Below are positions 40,219 to 48,109 of a stretch of DNA of 64,000 nucleotides, in pieces. This DNA comes from Roseomonas indoligenes (GTDB lineage: Bacteria > Pseudomonadota > Alphaproteobacteria > Acetobacterales > Acetobacteraceae): the NCBI RefSeq assembly GCF_017813365.1, contig NZ_JAGIZA010000001.1, positions 372,001 to 436,000 on the forward strand. Direction: 5' to 3'. The position numbers and the translations under genes are program-made. Position 1 is the stretch's first letter. Every line of letters begins with the position of its first letter. The notes beneath the pieces were generated by a model. That model was not told the origin of the DNA. It saw nothing but the letters and a program-made list of their open reading frames with translations, and did not search any database.

Positions 40219-40485
40219 TCGGGAGCCGGGGCGGCCACCATGGCTCCGCGGCCACAGGGGTTGAGGAACCGCGGGGCACTGAAAACCGGTGCGCCGGGTG
40301 CGGGTTTACCGCCCTGATCCCCACGCGGGGGTGGGGCGACGCACCGGCAAGGGCGTCGGCCCATCGCCCGGTGCTAAGGAAAAGCCTGGCAAAAGGGGCA
40401 CGGGCCTGTCATTCGCCCCCACGCCCCGCCAATTGCTAAATGAGTGCTGAGGCCGCCCCGGCTTGGGGCGGCCATGAGGAACGGA

Positions 40486-43131
40486 ATGGCTTCCAGAGAT
40501 CTCCGCGCCGAACGCCCCCTGGTGGGCGAGCGCCGCCCCCGGGACGGCTCCGCCCCCGTGGATCACAACGGGGAATCCATGGACATCCCGCCGGTGCCGC
40601 CCGCGCGCCCGCCGCGCAAGGGTGAGCGGCCCCGCCGGGCAATCTGGCTGCGGCGGACGATCGGCTTCGTCGTCGCCGTGGGCATGACCGGCGCGATCTT
40701 CGGCTCCATCGCCGCCTATGGCGTGTGGCGCACGGCCACGGCAGACCTGCCGGATCATGCCTGGCTGGCGGACTACCAGCCGCCGCAGATGTCGCGGATC
40801 TACGCCGCCGACAGCCGCCTGATGGCGGAGATGGCGCTGGAGCGGCGCGTCTTCGTGCCGATCGCGGCCATTCCGAAGCGCGTGCAGCAGGCCTTCGTCT
40901 CCGCCGAGGACCAGCGGTTCTGGGAGCATCACGGCGTCGATCCCATCGGCATCGCGCGCGCCGTGATGACGAACCTGGAGCAGATGGGCACGGGGCGGCG
41001 GGCCGGCGGCGCCTCCACCATCACCCAGCAGGTCGCGAAGAACATGCTGGTGGGCGCGGACCGCACCCTGATGCGCAAGGTCCGGGAGGCGATCCTGGCG
41101 CACCGCCTGGAGCAGGCGATGAGCAAGGAGCGCATCCTTGAGATCTACCTGAACGAGATCTTTCTCGGCGCCCAGGCCTATGGCGTGGCCGCCGCCGCGC
41201 AGAATTACTTCAACAAGGGCCTGGACGAGCTGAGCCTCGGCGAGACCGCCTTCCTCGCCATCCTCCCCAAGGCCCCGAACAACTACAACCCCGCCCGCTT
41301 CCCCGAGGCCGCGAAGGCCCGGCGCGACTGGGTGCTGGACCGCATGGTGGAGGACGGCGCCGCCACCCGGGCCGAGGCCGATGCCGCGAAGCAGGAGCCC
41401 ATCCAGTACCGCGGCCGCGCCCGGCCGGATCTGGTGGCGGTGGGCCAGTACTTCACGGAGGAGGTGCGGCGCGACCTGAACGCCCGCTTCGGGCCGGAGC
41501 AGACGACCATGGGCGGCCTCGTGGTCCGCACCTCCATGGACCCCAAGCTCCAGGCCGCGACGGAGAAGGCGCTGCGCGACCACCTGATGGCCTATGACCG
41601 CCGCCGCGGCGCCTGGCGCGGCGCGGTGACGAAGGTCTCCGCCGCCCCTGCCGACTGGATGCCGGCGCTGGAGGGCGTGCAGCACGTCTCGGGCATGCTG
41701 CCGGAATGGCGCCTGGCCGTGGTGCTGGAAGTTGGCGCGCGGGAGGCCCGGCTGGGCTGGGCCGAGCGCCCCGGCGGCCCCCGCGCCCCCGCCCAGCCGC
41801 GCGAGGGCCGACTGGCGATGGAGGACGTGGCCTGGAGCCGCGTTCAGCGCGAGGGCACCCGCGCGGTGGGCGCCCGCCGCATGGCCGACATCGTCACCCC
41901 CGGCGATGTGGTGATGGTGGAAACGGTGGGCGGCTCTCAGGGCCGCGACGCCCGCGCCCCGGCGCGGGAGCGGCTGGCGCTGCGCCAGATCCCGCAAGTG
42001 GAAGGCGCGGTGGTCGCGCTCGATCCCGCCACGGGGCGCGTACTAGCGATGTCCGGCGGCTTCAACTTCGACAAGTCCTGGTTCAACCGCGCCACCCAGG
42101 CGATGCGGCAGCCCGGCTCCTCCTTCAAGCCCTTCGTCTACGTGACGGCGCTGGAGCAGGGTATCCCACCCAACCAGCAGTTGCTGGACGCCCCCTTCGA
42201 GCTGCAGACGGCCCAGGGCGTCTGGCGCCCCGGCAATTACGGGGACCGCACCTCCAATGGCTGGGTGACGATGCGGACCGCCGTTGAGAAGTCGCTCAAC
42301 CTCGTCACCATCCGGCTGGCGCAGGAGATCGGCATCGACAAGGTGGCCGAGACCGCCCGGCGCTTCGGGGTGATCCCGAACATGCCGCGCGTCCTCTCCA
42401 TGGCGCTCGGCGCCGGCGAGACGACCGTCATGCGGATGGCCGCCGGCTATGCCTCCTTCGCCAATGGCGGCAAGCGGGTGGAGCCGAGCCTCATCGACAG
42501 CGTGCAGGATCGCTTCGGCCACGTGGTGTGGCGGAACGACGCCCGGCGCTGCGAGGGCTGCGACCGCGACGTCTCCGCCGGCCCGCCCCAGCTGGCGGAC
42601 AACCGCCCGCAGGTCGTGGACCCGATCGCGGCCTACCAGATGGTCTCCATCCTCCAGGGCGTGACCACGCGCGGCACGGGCGTGGCGGCCGCCAAGGGGC
42701 TGAACCGCCCCGTGGCCGGCAAGACCGGCACGACGAACGACTACTTCGACAACTGGTTCGTCGGCTTTACCCCGGACATCGTGGTGGCGGTGTGGGTGGG
42801 CTTCGACGACCCGCACAGCCTCGGCGACGGCGAGACGGGCGGCGGCAACGCGGCCCCGATCTTCAACGAGGTGGTCTCGGCCGCCCTGCAGGACAGCCCG
42901 CCCGTGCCCTTCCGCGCCCCCCCGGGCGTCGCCCTGGTGCGCGTGCAGACGAGCAACGGCCAGACCATCCTGGAGCCCTTCAAGCCCGGCACGGAGAACG
43001 CAGCCCGTCCGCCCATGGGCGGGAATGTCGGCTCCGGCGGTGGTGGCGGGGGCGACGGCGCCTATGGCGGCGGCGGTTCCGGCGGTCCCACGGCCTCCGC
43101 CGTGGACAGCAGCCTGGGCGGGCTCTACTAG
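40486..43131 (+). CDS. mrcA: Penicillin-binding protein 1A (bifunctional class A PBP)
   Basis: Inner-membrane peptidoglycan synthase of 881 aa. One TM segment (TIGFVVAVGMTGAIFGSIA) follows a proline/arginine-rich cytoplasmic tail. The glycosyltransferase domain shows SAEDQRFWEHHG and GASTITQQVAKN; the transpeptidase domain has SSFK (Ser545 nucleophile), KSLN and AGKTGTTND. The C terminus is a Gly-rich low-complexity tail. The start at 40486 has GAGGA five bases upstream; ATGs at 40444 and 40474 precede the ribosome site. The 267-base gap to amiC shows no gene. A strong terminator follows at 43156. Confidence 0.95.
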   Translation: MASRDLRAERPLVGERRPRDGSAPVDHNGESMDIPPVPPARPPRKGERPRRAIWLRRTIGFVVAVGMTGAIFGSIAAYGVWRTATADLPDHAWLADYQPPQMSRIYAADSRLMAEMALERRVFVPIAAIPKRVQQAFVSAEDQRFWEHHGVDPIGIARAVMTNLEQMGTGRRAGGASTITQQVAKNMLVGADRTLMRKVREAILAHRLEQAMSKERILEIYLNEIFLGAQAYGVAAAAQNYFNKGLDELSLGETAFLAILPKAPNNYNPARFPEAAKARRDWVLDRMVEDGAATRAEADAAKQEPIQYRGRARPDLVAVGQYFTEEVRRDLNARFGPEQTTMGGLVVRTSMDPKLQAATEKALRDHLMAYDRRRGAWRGAVTKVSAAPADWMPALEGVQHVSGMLPEWRLAVVLEVGAREARLGWAERPGGPRAPAQPREGRLAMEDVAWSRVQREGTRAVGARRMADIVTPGDVVMVETVGGSQGRDARAPARERLALRQIPQVEGAVVALDPATGRVLAMSGGFNFDKSWFNRATQAMRQPGSSFKPFVYVTALEQGIPPNQQLLDAPFELQTAQGVWRPGNYGDRTSNGWVTMRTAVEKSLNLVTIRLAQEIGIDKVAETARRFGVIPNMPRVLSMALGAGETTVMRMAAGYASFANGGKRVEPSLIDSVQDRFGHVVWRNDARRCEGCDRDVSAGPPQLADNRPQVVDPIAAYQMVSILQGVTTRGTGVAAAKGLNRPVAGKTGTTNDYFDNWFVGFTPDIVVAVWVGFDDPHSLGDGETGGGNAAPIFNEVVSAALQDSPPVPFRAPPGVALVRVQTSNGQTILEPFKPGTENAARPPMGGNVGSGGGGGGDGAYGGGGSGGPTASAVDSSLGGLY

Positions 43132-43155
43132 GTCGGGCCAGGATAGCCTATCTCG

Positions 43156-43193
43156 GGGGCGTCCCATCTCTGGTGGGGCGCCCCTTTCATTTT
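43156..43193 (+). terminator. Rho-independent terminator after mrcA
   Basis: Eleven-base-pair stem GGGGCGTCCCA / TGGGGCGCCCC (one G-T wobble) with a 7-base loop, followed by TTTCATTTT. It ends mrcA transcription before prfB. Confidence 0.8.
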
Positions 43194-43242
43194 CGAGAGG
43201 ATCGGATCGGCGGTTCACGCGATCCGACTGGACCTGCCGAAC

Positions 43243-44373
43243 ATGCGTGCCGATGCCGAGGGCCTGAAGGTCCAGATCGCCGACAGCGTCGCCCTGCTGC
43301 GCCGCCACCTGAACTGGGATGCGGCCGTGGTGCGGCTGCACGAGCTGAACGCGCGCGCCGAGGACCCCGCCCTCTGGAACGACGCCGCCGAGGCGCAGAA
43401 GCTGATGCGCGAGCGCACCCGGCTGTCGGACCAGATCGACGGCGTGAGAAAGCTCGAGCAGGACGTGCAGGACGCCCTGGACCTGATCGAGCTGGCCGAG
43501 GCTGAGAGCGATGCGGCCACCGCCGACGCTGCCGTGACCGACCTGCACCGCCTGGCCGCCGAGGCGAAGCGCCGGGAGATCGAGAGCCTCCTCTCCGGCG
43601 AGGCCGATGCCAACGACGCCTATGTCGAGGTGAATTCCGGCGCCGGCGGCACGGACGCCCAGGACTGGGCGGAAATGATGCTCCGCATGTACACGCGCTG
43701 GGCCGAGGCGCACGGCTACAAGGTGACCATCACCGAGCAGAGCGAGGGCGACGAGGCCGGGATCAAGTCCGCCACCATCCAGGTGAGCGGCCCCAATGCC
43801 TATGGCTGGCTCAAGACCGAGATGGGCGTGCACCGGCTGGTCCGCATCTCGCCCTTCGGCGGCAACGATAAGCGGCAGACGAGCTTCGCTTCCGTCTACG
43901 TCTACCCGGTGATCGACGACAAGATCGAGGTGGACATCAACCCGGCCGACCTGCGCACCGACACCTTCCGCGCCTCCGGCGCTGGCGGGCAGCACGTGAA
44001 CAAGACGGAATCGGGCGTGCGCTTCACCCACATTCCCACGGGAATCGTGGCGGCCTCCACCCAGGACCGGAGCCAGCACAAGAACCGCGCGATCGCCATG
44101 GCGATGCTGCGCGCCCGGCTCTACGAGCTGGAGCTGCAGAAGCGCGAGGCCCTCTCCGCCGCCACCGAGGCGGGGAAGACCGATATTGGCTGGGGCCACC
44201 AGATCCGGTCCTATGTCCTGCAGCCCTACCAGATGGTGAAGGACCTGCGGACGGGGGTGGAGAAGGGCAATCCTGCCGCCGTGCTGGACGGCGACCTGGA
44301 CGAGTTCATGGCGGCTGCGCTGGCCACGCGCGTGGGCGCCACGCGGTCCGAGGCGAGCGCCAGCGCGCGCTAG
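43243..44373 (+). CDS. prfB: Peptide chain release factor 2
   Basis: Release factor recognising UGA/UAA, 376 aa, complete in one frame. The stop-codon tripeptide SPF is in VRISPFGGNDKRQTSF and the catalytic GGQ is in FRASGAGGQHVNKTES. The in-frame TGA and Shine-Dalgarno element for programmed +1 frameshifting, present in many bacterial prfB genes, are absent. The DUF1643 gene starts one base after the stop, so the two are probably cotranslated. Confidence 0.95.
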   Translation: MRADAEGLKVQIADSVALLRRHLNWDAAVVRLHELNARAEDPALWNDAAEAQKLMRERTRLSDQIDGVRKLEQDVQDALDLIELAEAESDAATADAAVTDLHRLAAEAKRREIESLLSGEADANDAYVEVNSGAGGTDAQDWAEMMLRMYTRWAEAHGYKVTITEQSEGDEAGIKSATIQVSGPNAYGWLKTEMGVHRLVRISPFGGNDKRQTSFASVYVYPVIDDKIEVDINPADLRTDTFRASGAGGQHVNKTESGVRFTHIPTGIVAASTQDRSQHKNRAIAMAMLRARLYELELQKREALSAATEAGKTDIGWGHQIRSYVLQPYQMVKDLRTGVEKGNPAAVLDGDLDEFMAAALATRVGATRSEASASAR

Positions 44374-44374
44374 G

Positions 44375-44953
44375 ATGAGCGGCGACCTCTTCCCCGAGTC
44401 CCCCCGCCCGCAGGACCTGCACGACCCCGGCGGCAAGGTGCGCCTGAAGATCGGGGCGGAGGTGGTTAGCCGCGCCGAGTTCTCCGCCGATGGCCGCTAC
44501 CGCACCGTGCTGGAGCGGCGCTGGGACGGGCTGCCTTTCGGCAGCCCCGGCGTCTGTGCCTGGATCATGATGAACCCGAGCACGGCGGACGAGACCGTGG
44601 ACGACCCCACCGTGCGCCGCGCGCGGGACTTCACGCGGCGTTGGGGGTTCGGGGCCATGGTGGTGCTGAACGCCTTCGCCCTGCGCGCGACGAAGCCGGC
44701 CATGCTGCTGGAGGCGGAGGACCCGGTGGGGCCGGGGAACGACGCGGCCATCACGGACTGGGCAGGGCGGGTGGAGCGCCTGATCGTCGCCTGGGGCCTG
44801 CCGCCGAAACCGCTGCGCTGGCGCGCGGCGCAGCTGGCGGCGCTGCTGGCCGGGGCCGGCGCGCGGCCCATGGCGCTGAGGGTGACGGCGGACGGCCAGC
44901 CCGGCCACCCGCTCTACATCGCCGGCACGACGGAGCCGCTTCCCTGGCCCTGA
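44375..44953 (+). CDS. DUF1643 domain-containing protein
   Basis: Uncharacterised cytosolic protein of 192 aa recognised by DUF1643 features: CAWIMMNPSTADETVDDPT, VVLNAFALRATKP, and the C-terminal GQPGHPLYI. The domain is often found near DNA-modification or phage-related genes, but its function is not known. It is separated from prfB by one base and is probably in the same transcript. No signal peptide or membrane segment. Confidence 0.85.
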   Translation: MSGDLFPESPRPQDLHDPGGKVRLKIGAEVVSRAEFSADGRYRTVLERRWDGLPFGSPGVCAWIMMNPSTADETVDDPTVRRARDFTRRWGFGAMVVLNAFALRATKPAMLLEAEDPVGPGNDAAITDWAGRVERLIVAWGLPPKPLRWRAAQLAALLAGAGARPMALRVTADGQPGHPLYIAGTTEPLPWP

Positions 44954-45040
44954 CGCGCGGGGGGCGCGCCGACAAGCCGTGACTGGACGCGGTGCCGGGC
45001 CGTGGTCCAGGCTTCCTCCATAAAAACGAGGGAGGAAGTC

Positions 45041-46012
45041 ATGATCCGCAGGCGTGATCTCTTCGCGGGGCTCGGCGCGGCGGCGCTGCCGGCCGTTGCG
45101 GGGGCGCAGGACACCTATCCCAGCCGCCCCATTACCATGATGGTCGGCTTCGCCCCGGGTGGGGGCACGGACATCGTCTCCCGCATGCTCGGTCCGCGCC
45201 TGCAGGAGGAGCTGGGCCAGCCCATCACGGTGGAGAACCGCCCCGGGGCCAGCGGGACCGTGGCCGCGGGCGTTGTCGCCCGGGCGCGGCCGGACGGCTA
45301 CACCCTTCTCACCGGCACGGTCAGCACGCAGTGCACCGTCGCGCCGCTCATGCGGCCGCCGCCCTATGACCAGCTGCGCGACTTCACGCCGGTGATGCTG
45401 GTCGGCACGCTGCCGCTGGTGATGGTGGTGCGCGCCGAGAACCCGGCGCGGGACATTGCCGGCCTGATCCGCTACGCGGAGACCCGGCCGGACGGGCTGA
45501 ACTACGGCACCTCCGGCGTCGCCAGCCAGCAACACCTGGCGAGCGAGCTTATGGCCCGGCGCACGGGCATGCGGATGACCCACATCCCCTTCCGCGGCAC
45601 CGGCCAGTCCGTGAACGCCCTGCTGGCGGGGGACGTGGACGTGAACATCGACACGCTCGCCACCTACCTGCCCTATATCCGGGACGGGAAGATGCGCGCC
45701 CTGGCCACCACCCTGCCGCAGCGCGCCACAGCCCTGCCGGAGACGCCGACGGTGCAGGAGCAGGGCTTTGCCGGCTACGACATGAGCGTCTGGTACATGG
45801 TGCTCGGCCCGGCCGGCCTGCCGCCGGAGATGGTGCGGAAGCTGGAAGCGGCCTATGCCCGCAGCCTCGCGGACCCGACCATCAACCGCCGCCTGGTGGA
45901 GGCGGGCTATATCCCCGGCGGCGGCACGGCGGCGGACGCGGCGGGTCTCGTCCGGCGCGACGCCGAGCGCCTGGGGCGGCTGGTGCAGGAGGCCGCGATC
46001 CGGCTGGAATAG
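45041..46012 (+). CDS. Bug-family (tripartite tricarboxylate transporter) substrate-binding protein
   Basis: Second orphan Bug receptor in the window, 323 aa. It starts at 45041 behind a strong GGAGGAAGTC site with a signal peptide MIRRRDLFAGLGAAALPAVA. Signatures are MMVGFAPGGGTDIVSRML, ITVENRPGASGTVAAGVVA and LNYGTSGVASQQHL. No TctA/TctB permease genes adjoin it. It shares family but only moderate similarity with the receptor at 21.9-22.9 kb. Ligand unknown. A GC-rich hairpin follows the stop. Confidence 0.9.
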   Translation: MIRRRDLFAGLGAAALPAVAGAQDTYPSRPITMMVGFAPGGGTDIVSRMLGPRLQEELGQPITVENRPGASGTVAAGVVARARPDGYTLLTGTVSTQCTVAPLMRPPPYDQLRDFTPVMLVGTLPLVMVVRAENPARDIAGLIRYAETRPDGLNYGTSGVASQQHLASELMARRTGMRMTHIPFRGTGQSVNALLAGDVDVNIDTLATYLPYIRDGKMRALATTLPQRATALPETPTVQEQGFAGYDMSVWYMVLGPAGLPPEMVRKLEAAYARSLADPTINRRLVEAGYIPGGGTAADAAGLVRRDAERLGRLVQEAAIRLE

Positions 46013-46023
46013 GCATCATCGCC

Positions 46024-46049
46024 GCCGCCCGCGCGACGTTGCGGGCGGC
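46024..46049. terminator. Hairpin between convergent Bug receptor and ROK genes
   Basis: Perfect 9-bp stem GCCGCCCGC / GCGGGCGGC with an 8-base loop inside the 51-base convergent gap. It is symmetric and could serve both genes. No T-run is present. Confidence 0.5.
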
Positions 46050-46063
46050 GCGAGGGTTACCGA

Positions 46064-47122
46064 TCAATCCGCGCGGCGGTTGGTGAAGCGGGCGTTTCCC
46101 AGCCCGGTTCCGATGGTCAGGACGCCCCAGCGCTCCACGTCCTGCATGTTCGGGATCTCGCTGAGCCCCTGGCACACCGCGTCGTTGTGCATCAGCACGG
46201 TGGTGGCGTGGCCGCCGATCTCCGGCACGGCCGCCGCGATCTCGCGCGGCAGGTTGAAGCGGCTGCTCTCCCAGTTGCCCGGCAAGTTCTGGCCGCCGCG
46301 GTCGATGGAGCCGTCCTCCTCGATGATGCCGGGGCAGCCGACGCCGATGAAGGGGGCCAGGGCGCGCTTCTTCGCCTCCGCCAGCGCCGTCATGCCGCGC
46401 AGCATCAGGGCGATGCGCTCCACCGCCTCCTCACGCGTCGGCTTGTCGTCGCGATGGCGCCAGACCTCGATCCCGACGACGCGCGCCTCGGACAAGTCCG
46501 GCGCCCGCTTCAGGTTCAGCTCCACCAGCCCGGCGCGGATGTTGGTGCCCCCGATGTCCACGGCCAGCAGGCTGTCATGGCCCGCGAAGATCCAGCTGGG
46601 CGCTAGATGCGCGGCGCCGATCAGGGCCGCCTCATCCGGCTCGTGCGTGATGGGGCGCAGCTCCACGCCCTGGTTGTCCGCCTTGAGGAGAAGGGAGGCG
46701 CGGCCGATGGCGAGCTGCCCGATCCGGCTTCCGCTCATCCCCCCGCCCACGGCGATGCGCTGCGTGTCCTTCCAGCCCTTCAGCTTCAGGAAGCGGCGGG
46801 TGACACCGGCAAGCTCCTGCGCGAACTCCTCGACCACGCTGAGGACCAGGGCCGCGACCTCGGGCCGCTCATCCGCCAGCAGCTTCTCCAGCCGCCGCTT
46901 GGAGACCGTCTCGCTCGGCTCGTCGCCCAGCGGGTCCTCGTCTCCCAGCTTGCGGAGGCGGTCCCGCCACTCGTCGAGGATGGCGCGGAAGGCGCGCTTG
47001 CTGGCGCGGTCGCCGAGGAAGCCCTCCTTGTCCCGCAGCTCGGCGTTGTAGGCGTCCAGCACCACGCTGGTGAGGCGCGCGGCGCCGTGGCCGGCGACGG
47101 GCGGCGGGGAGGTATCGGGCAT
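46064..47122 (-). CDS. ROK-family ASKHA protein with permuted domain order
   Basis: 352-residue protein related to ROK sugar kinases. Motifs normally at the start of ROK proteins occur in the second half: LLAVDIGGTNIRAGLVE (186-201), GVGCPG (260-265), NLPGNW (279-284), HNDA (312-315, Asp314 as candidate base) and VLTIGTGLG (334-342), after which the protein ends. The first half carries what is normally the C-terminal lobe: RIAVGGGMSGSRIG (122-135) and EPDEAALIGAAHL (161-173). The CxCGxxGCxE zinc motif is absent. The arrangement looks like a circular permutation. Start 47122 has GAGGA upstream. Sugar phosphorylation is possible but not shown. Confidence 0.85.
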   Translation of the reverse strand: MPDTSPPPVAGHGAARLTSVVLDAYNAELRDKEGFLGDRASKRAFRAILDEWRDRLRKLGDEDPLGDEPSETVSKRRLEKLLADERPEVAALVLSVVEEFAQELAGVTRRFLKLKGWKDTQRIAVGGGMSGSRIGQLAIGRASLLLKADNQGVELRPITHEPDEAALIGAAHLAPSWIFAGHDSLLAVDIGGTNIRAGLVELNLKRAPDLSEARVVGIEVWRHRDDKPTREEAVERIALMLRGMTALAEAKKRALAPFIGVGCPGIIEEDGSIDRGGQNLPGNWESSRFNLPREIAAAVPEIGGHATTVLMHNDAVCQGLSEIPNMQDVERWGVLTIGTGLGNARFTNRRAD

Positions 47123-47196
47123 GGTCCTCTTTGTTCCCGGAATGCCCGGGGAGAACGCGCCCGCACCGCCGCGGTTCAACCGATGTTAAACCGGGC

Positions 47197-47727
47197 TCAG
47201 GGGCGGGTGGGCGGCGCCGTGTCGCCGGGGCCCAGCGCACGGGTCATCAGCACCGTGTCCAGCCAGACCCCGTGCTTGTGCCCGATGGAGGGCAGGACGC
47301 CCACGTGGCGGAAGCCCAGCGCCTCATGCAGGCGGATGGAGGGGAGGTTGGCGGAATCCCCGATCACCGCGACCATCAGGCGGAAATCCGCCGCTTCGCA
47401 GCGTGCGATCAGGGCGGAGAGCAGGGCGCGGCCGGTGCCCGCCTGCGTGCCGCCGGGCGCGACGTAGACGGAGTTCTCCACGCTGTGGCGATAGGCCGGG
47501 CGAGGGCGATAGGCGGATGCATAGGCATAGCCCAGCACCGTGCCGTCCTCATCCGCCGCGACGAGGTGCGGATAGCCGCCGGCCAGGATGGCCTCCCGCC
47601 GCGCCGCCATCTCGGCCTCGTCCGGTGCGGTCAGCTCGAAGGAGGCGCGGCCGGTCTCCACCCAGTGGCGATAGATGCGGGCGATGGCCGTGATATCCTC
47701 CGGCCGACTGTCGCGGATCTCTCTCAT
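47197..47727 (-). CDS. GNAT N-acetyltransferase, phosphinothricin-acetyltransferase-like
   Basis: Acetyl-CoA-dependent N-acetyltransferase of 176 aa. Pat-type features are IRDSRPEDITAIARIYRHWV, YRHSVENSVYVAPGGTQAGTGRAL (in the pieces YRHSVENSVYVAP and GTGRALLSAL), MVAVIGDSANLPSIRLHEAL and GFRHVGVLPSIGHKHGVW. Relatives acetylate methionine sulfone/sulfoximine or similar analogues. It is a paralogue of the gene at 59569. The start at 47727 has only a weak ribosome site. It is divergent from the Nif11-like peptide gene with a 105-base gap. Confidence 0.88.
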   Translation of the reverse strand: MREIRDSRPEDITAIARIYRHWVETGRASFELTAPDEAEMAARREAILAGGYPHLVAADEDGTVLGYAYASAYRPRPAYRHSVENSVYVAPGGTQAGTGRALLSALIARCEAADFRLMVAVIGDSANLPSIRLHEALGFRHVGVLPSIGHKHGVWLDTVLMTRALGPGDTAPPTRP

Positions 47728-47832
47728 GTGGGAGTCATGCGGCAGGGCCGGGAACACCGCAAGGCGACCGGCCGGAGCAGCGTTTCGTGGCCACCGCGCG
47801 CCTCTGGCGCGGCGAGAGGAGGAGGCACCGCC

Positions 47833-48096
47833 ATGCCCACCGAGATTCAGCGCCTGCGGCAGGATCTGGCGGCCGATGCCGCGTTGCGCGAGAGGCTGGC
47901 CCCGGCGCTCGGCGCTTCCGCCGATCCGGGCGCGGCCTCTGCCCTCCTGAGGGCCGCAGGCTACGCCATCCCGGCGGAGCAGTTGCCCTTGGCCGCGCCG
48001 GGCCCGCGCGCCCTTGGCAAGGCGGATCTGGATAAGGTTGCCGGCGGCGTCATGCCCCTTAAGAACCACACCAGCCCCTTCAACGACCTGTTCTGA
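47833..48096 (+). CDS. Nif11-type leader peptide, candidate RiPP precursor (87 aa)
   Basis: Small protein with a strong ribosome site (AGGAGGAGG, eight bases before the ATG). Residues 1-50 resemble the Nif11 leader domain (helical IQRLRQDLAADAALRERL, then ASALLRAAGYAIPAEQL). A leader-cleavage motif LDKVAGG ends at Gly71-Gly72, leaving the 15-residue candidate core VMPLKNHTSPFNDLF. The core has no Cys and only one Ser and one Thr, so thioether chemistry is not obvious. No maturation enzyme or C39-type exporter gene lies nearby. Its role as peptide product, signal or orphan precursor is unresolved. Confidence 0.75.
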   Translation: MPTEIQRLRQDLAADAALRERLAPALGASADPGAASALLRAAGYAIPAEQLPLAAPGPRALGKADLDKVAGGVMPLKNHTSPFNDLF

Positions 48097-48109
48097 GGGC
48101 CGTCCTCAG
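48093..48109. terminator. Hairpin spanning the stops of the Nif11-like and acyl-CoA synthetase genes
   Basis: Stem CTGAGG / CCTCAG with a 5-base loop covers the TGA of the forward peptide gene and the stop of the convergent synthetase gene, which are nine bases apart. No T-tract. Confidence 0.35.

Noticed and set aside
43132-43400. Programmed frameshift site for prfB
   Set aside because: The gene is continuous from 43243 to 44373 with no in-frame TGA or internal Shine-Dalgarno pause element.
42043-44436. 797-aa reverse open frame opposite mrcA and prfB
   Set aside because: It spans two well-identified forward genes and the intergenic terminator without any domain.
47131-47832. Upstream extension of the Nif11-like frame toward 47131
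   Set aside because: It is the shadow of the reverse GNAT gene; the strong ribosome site and Nif11 leader start at 47833.
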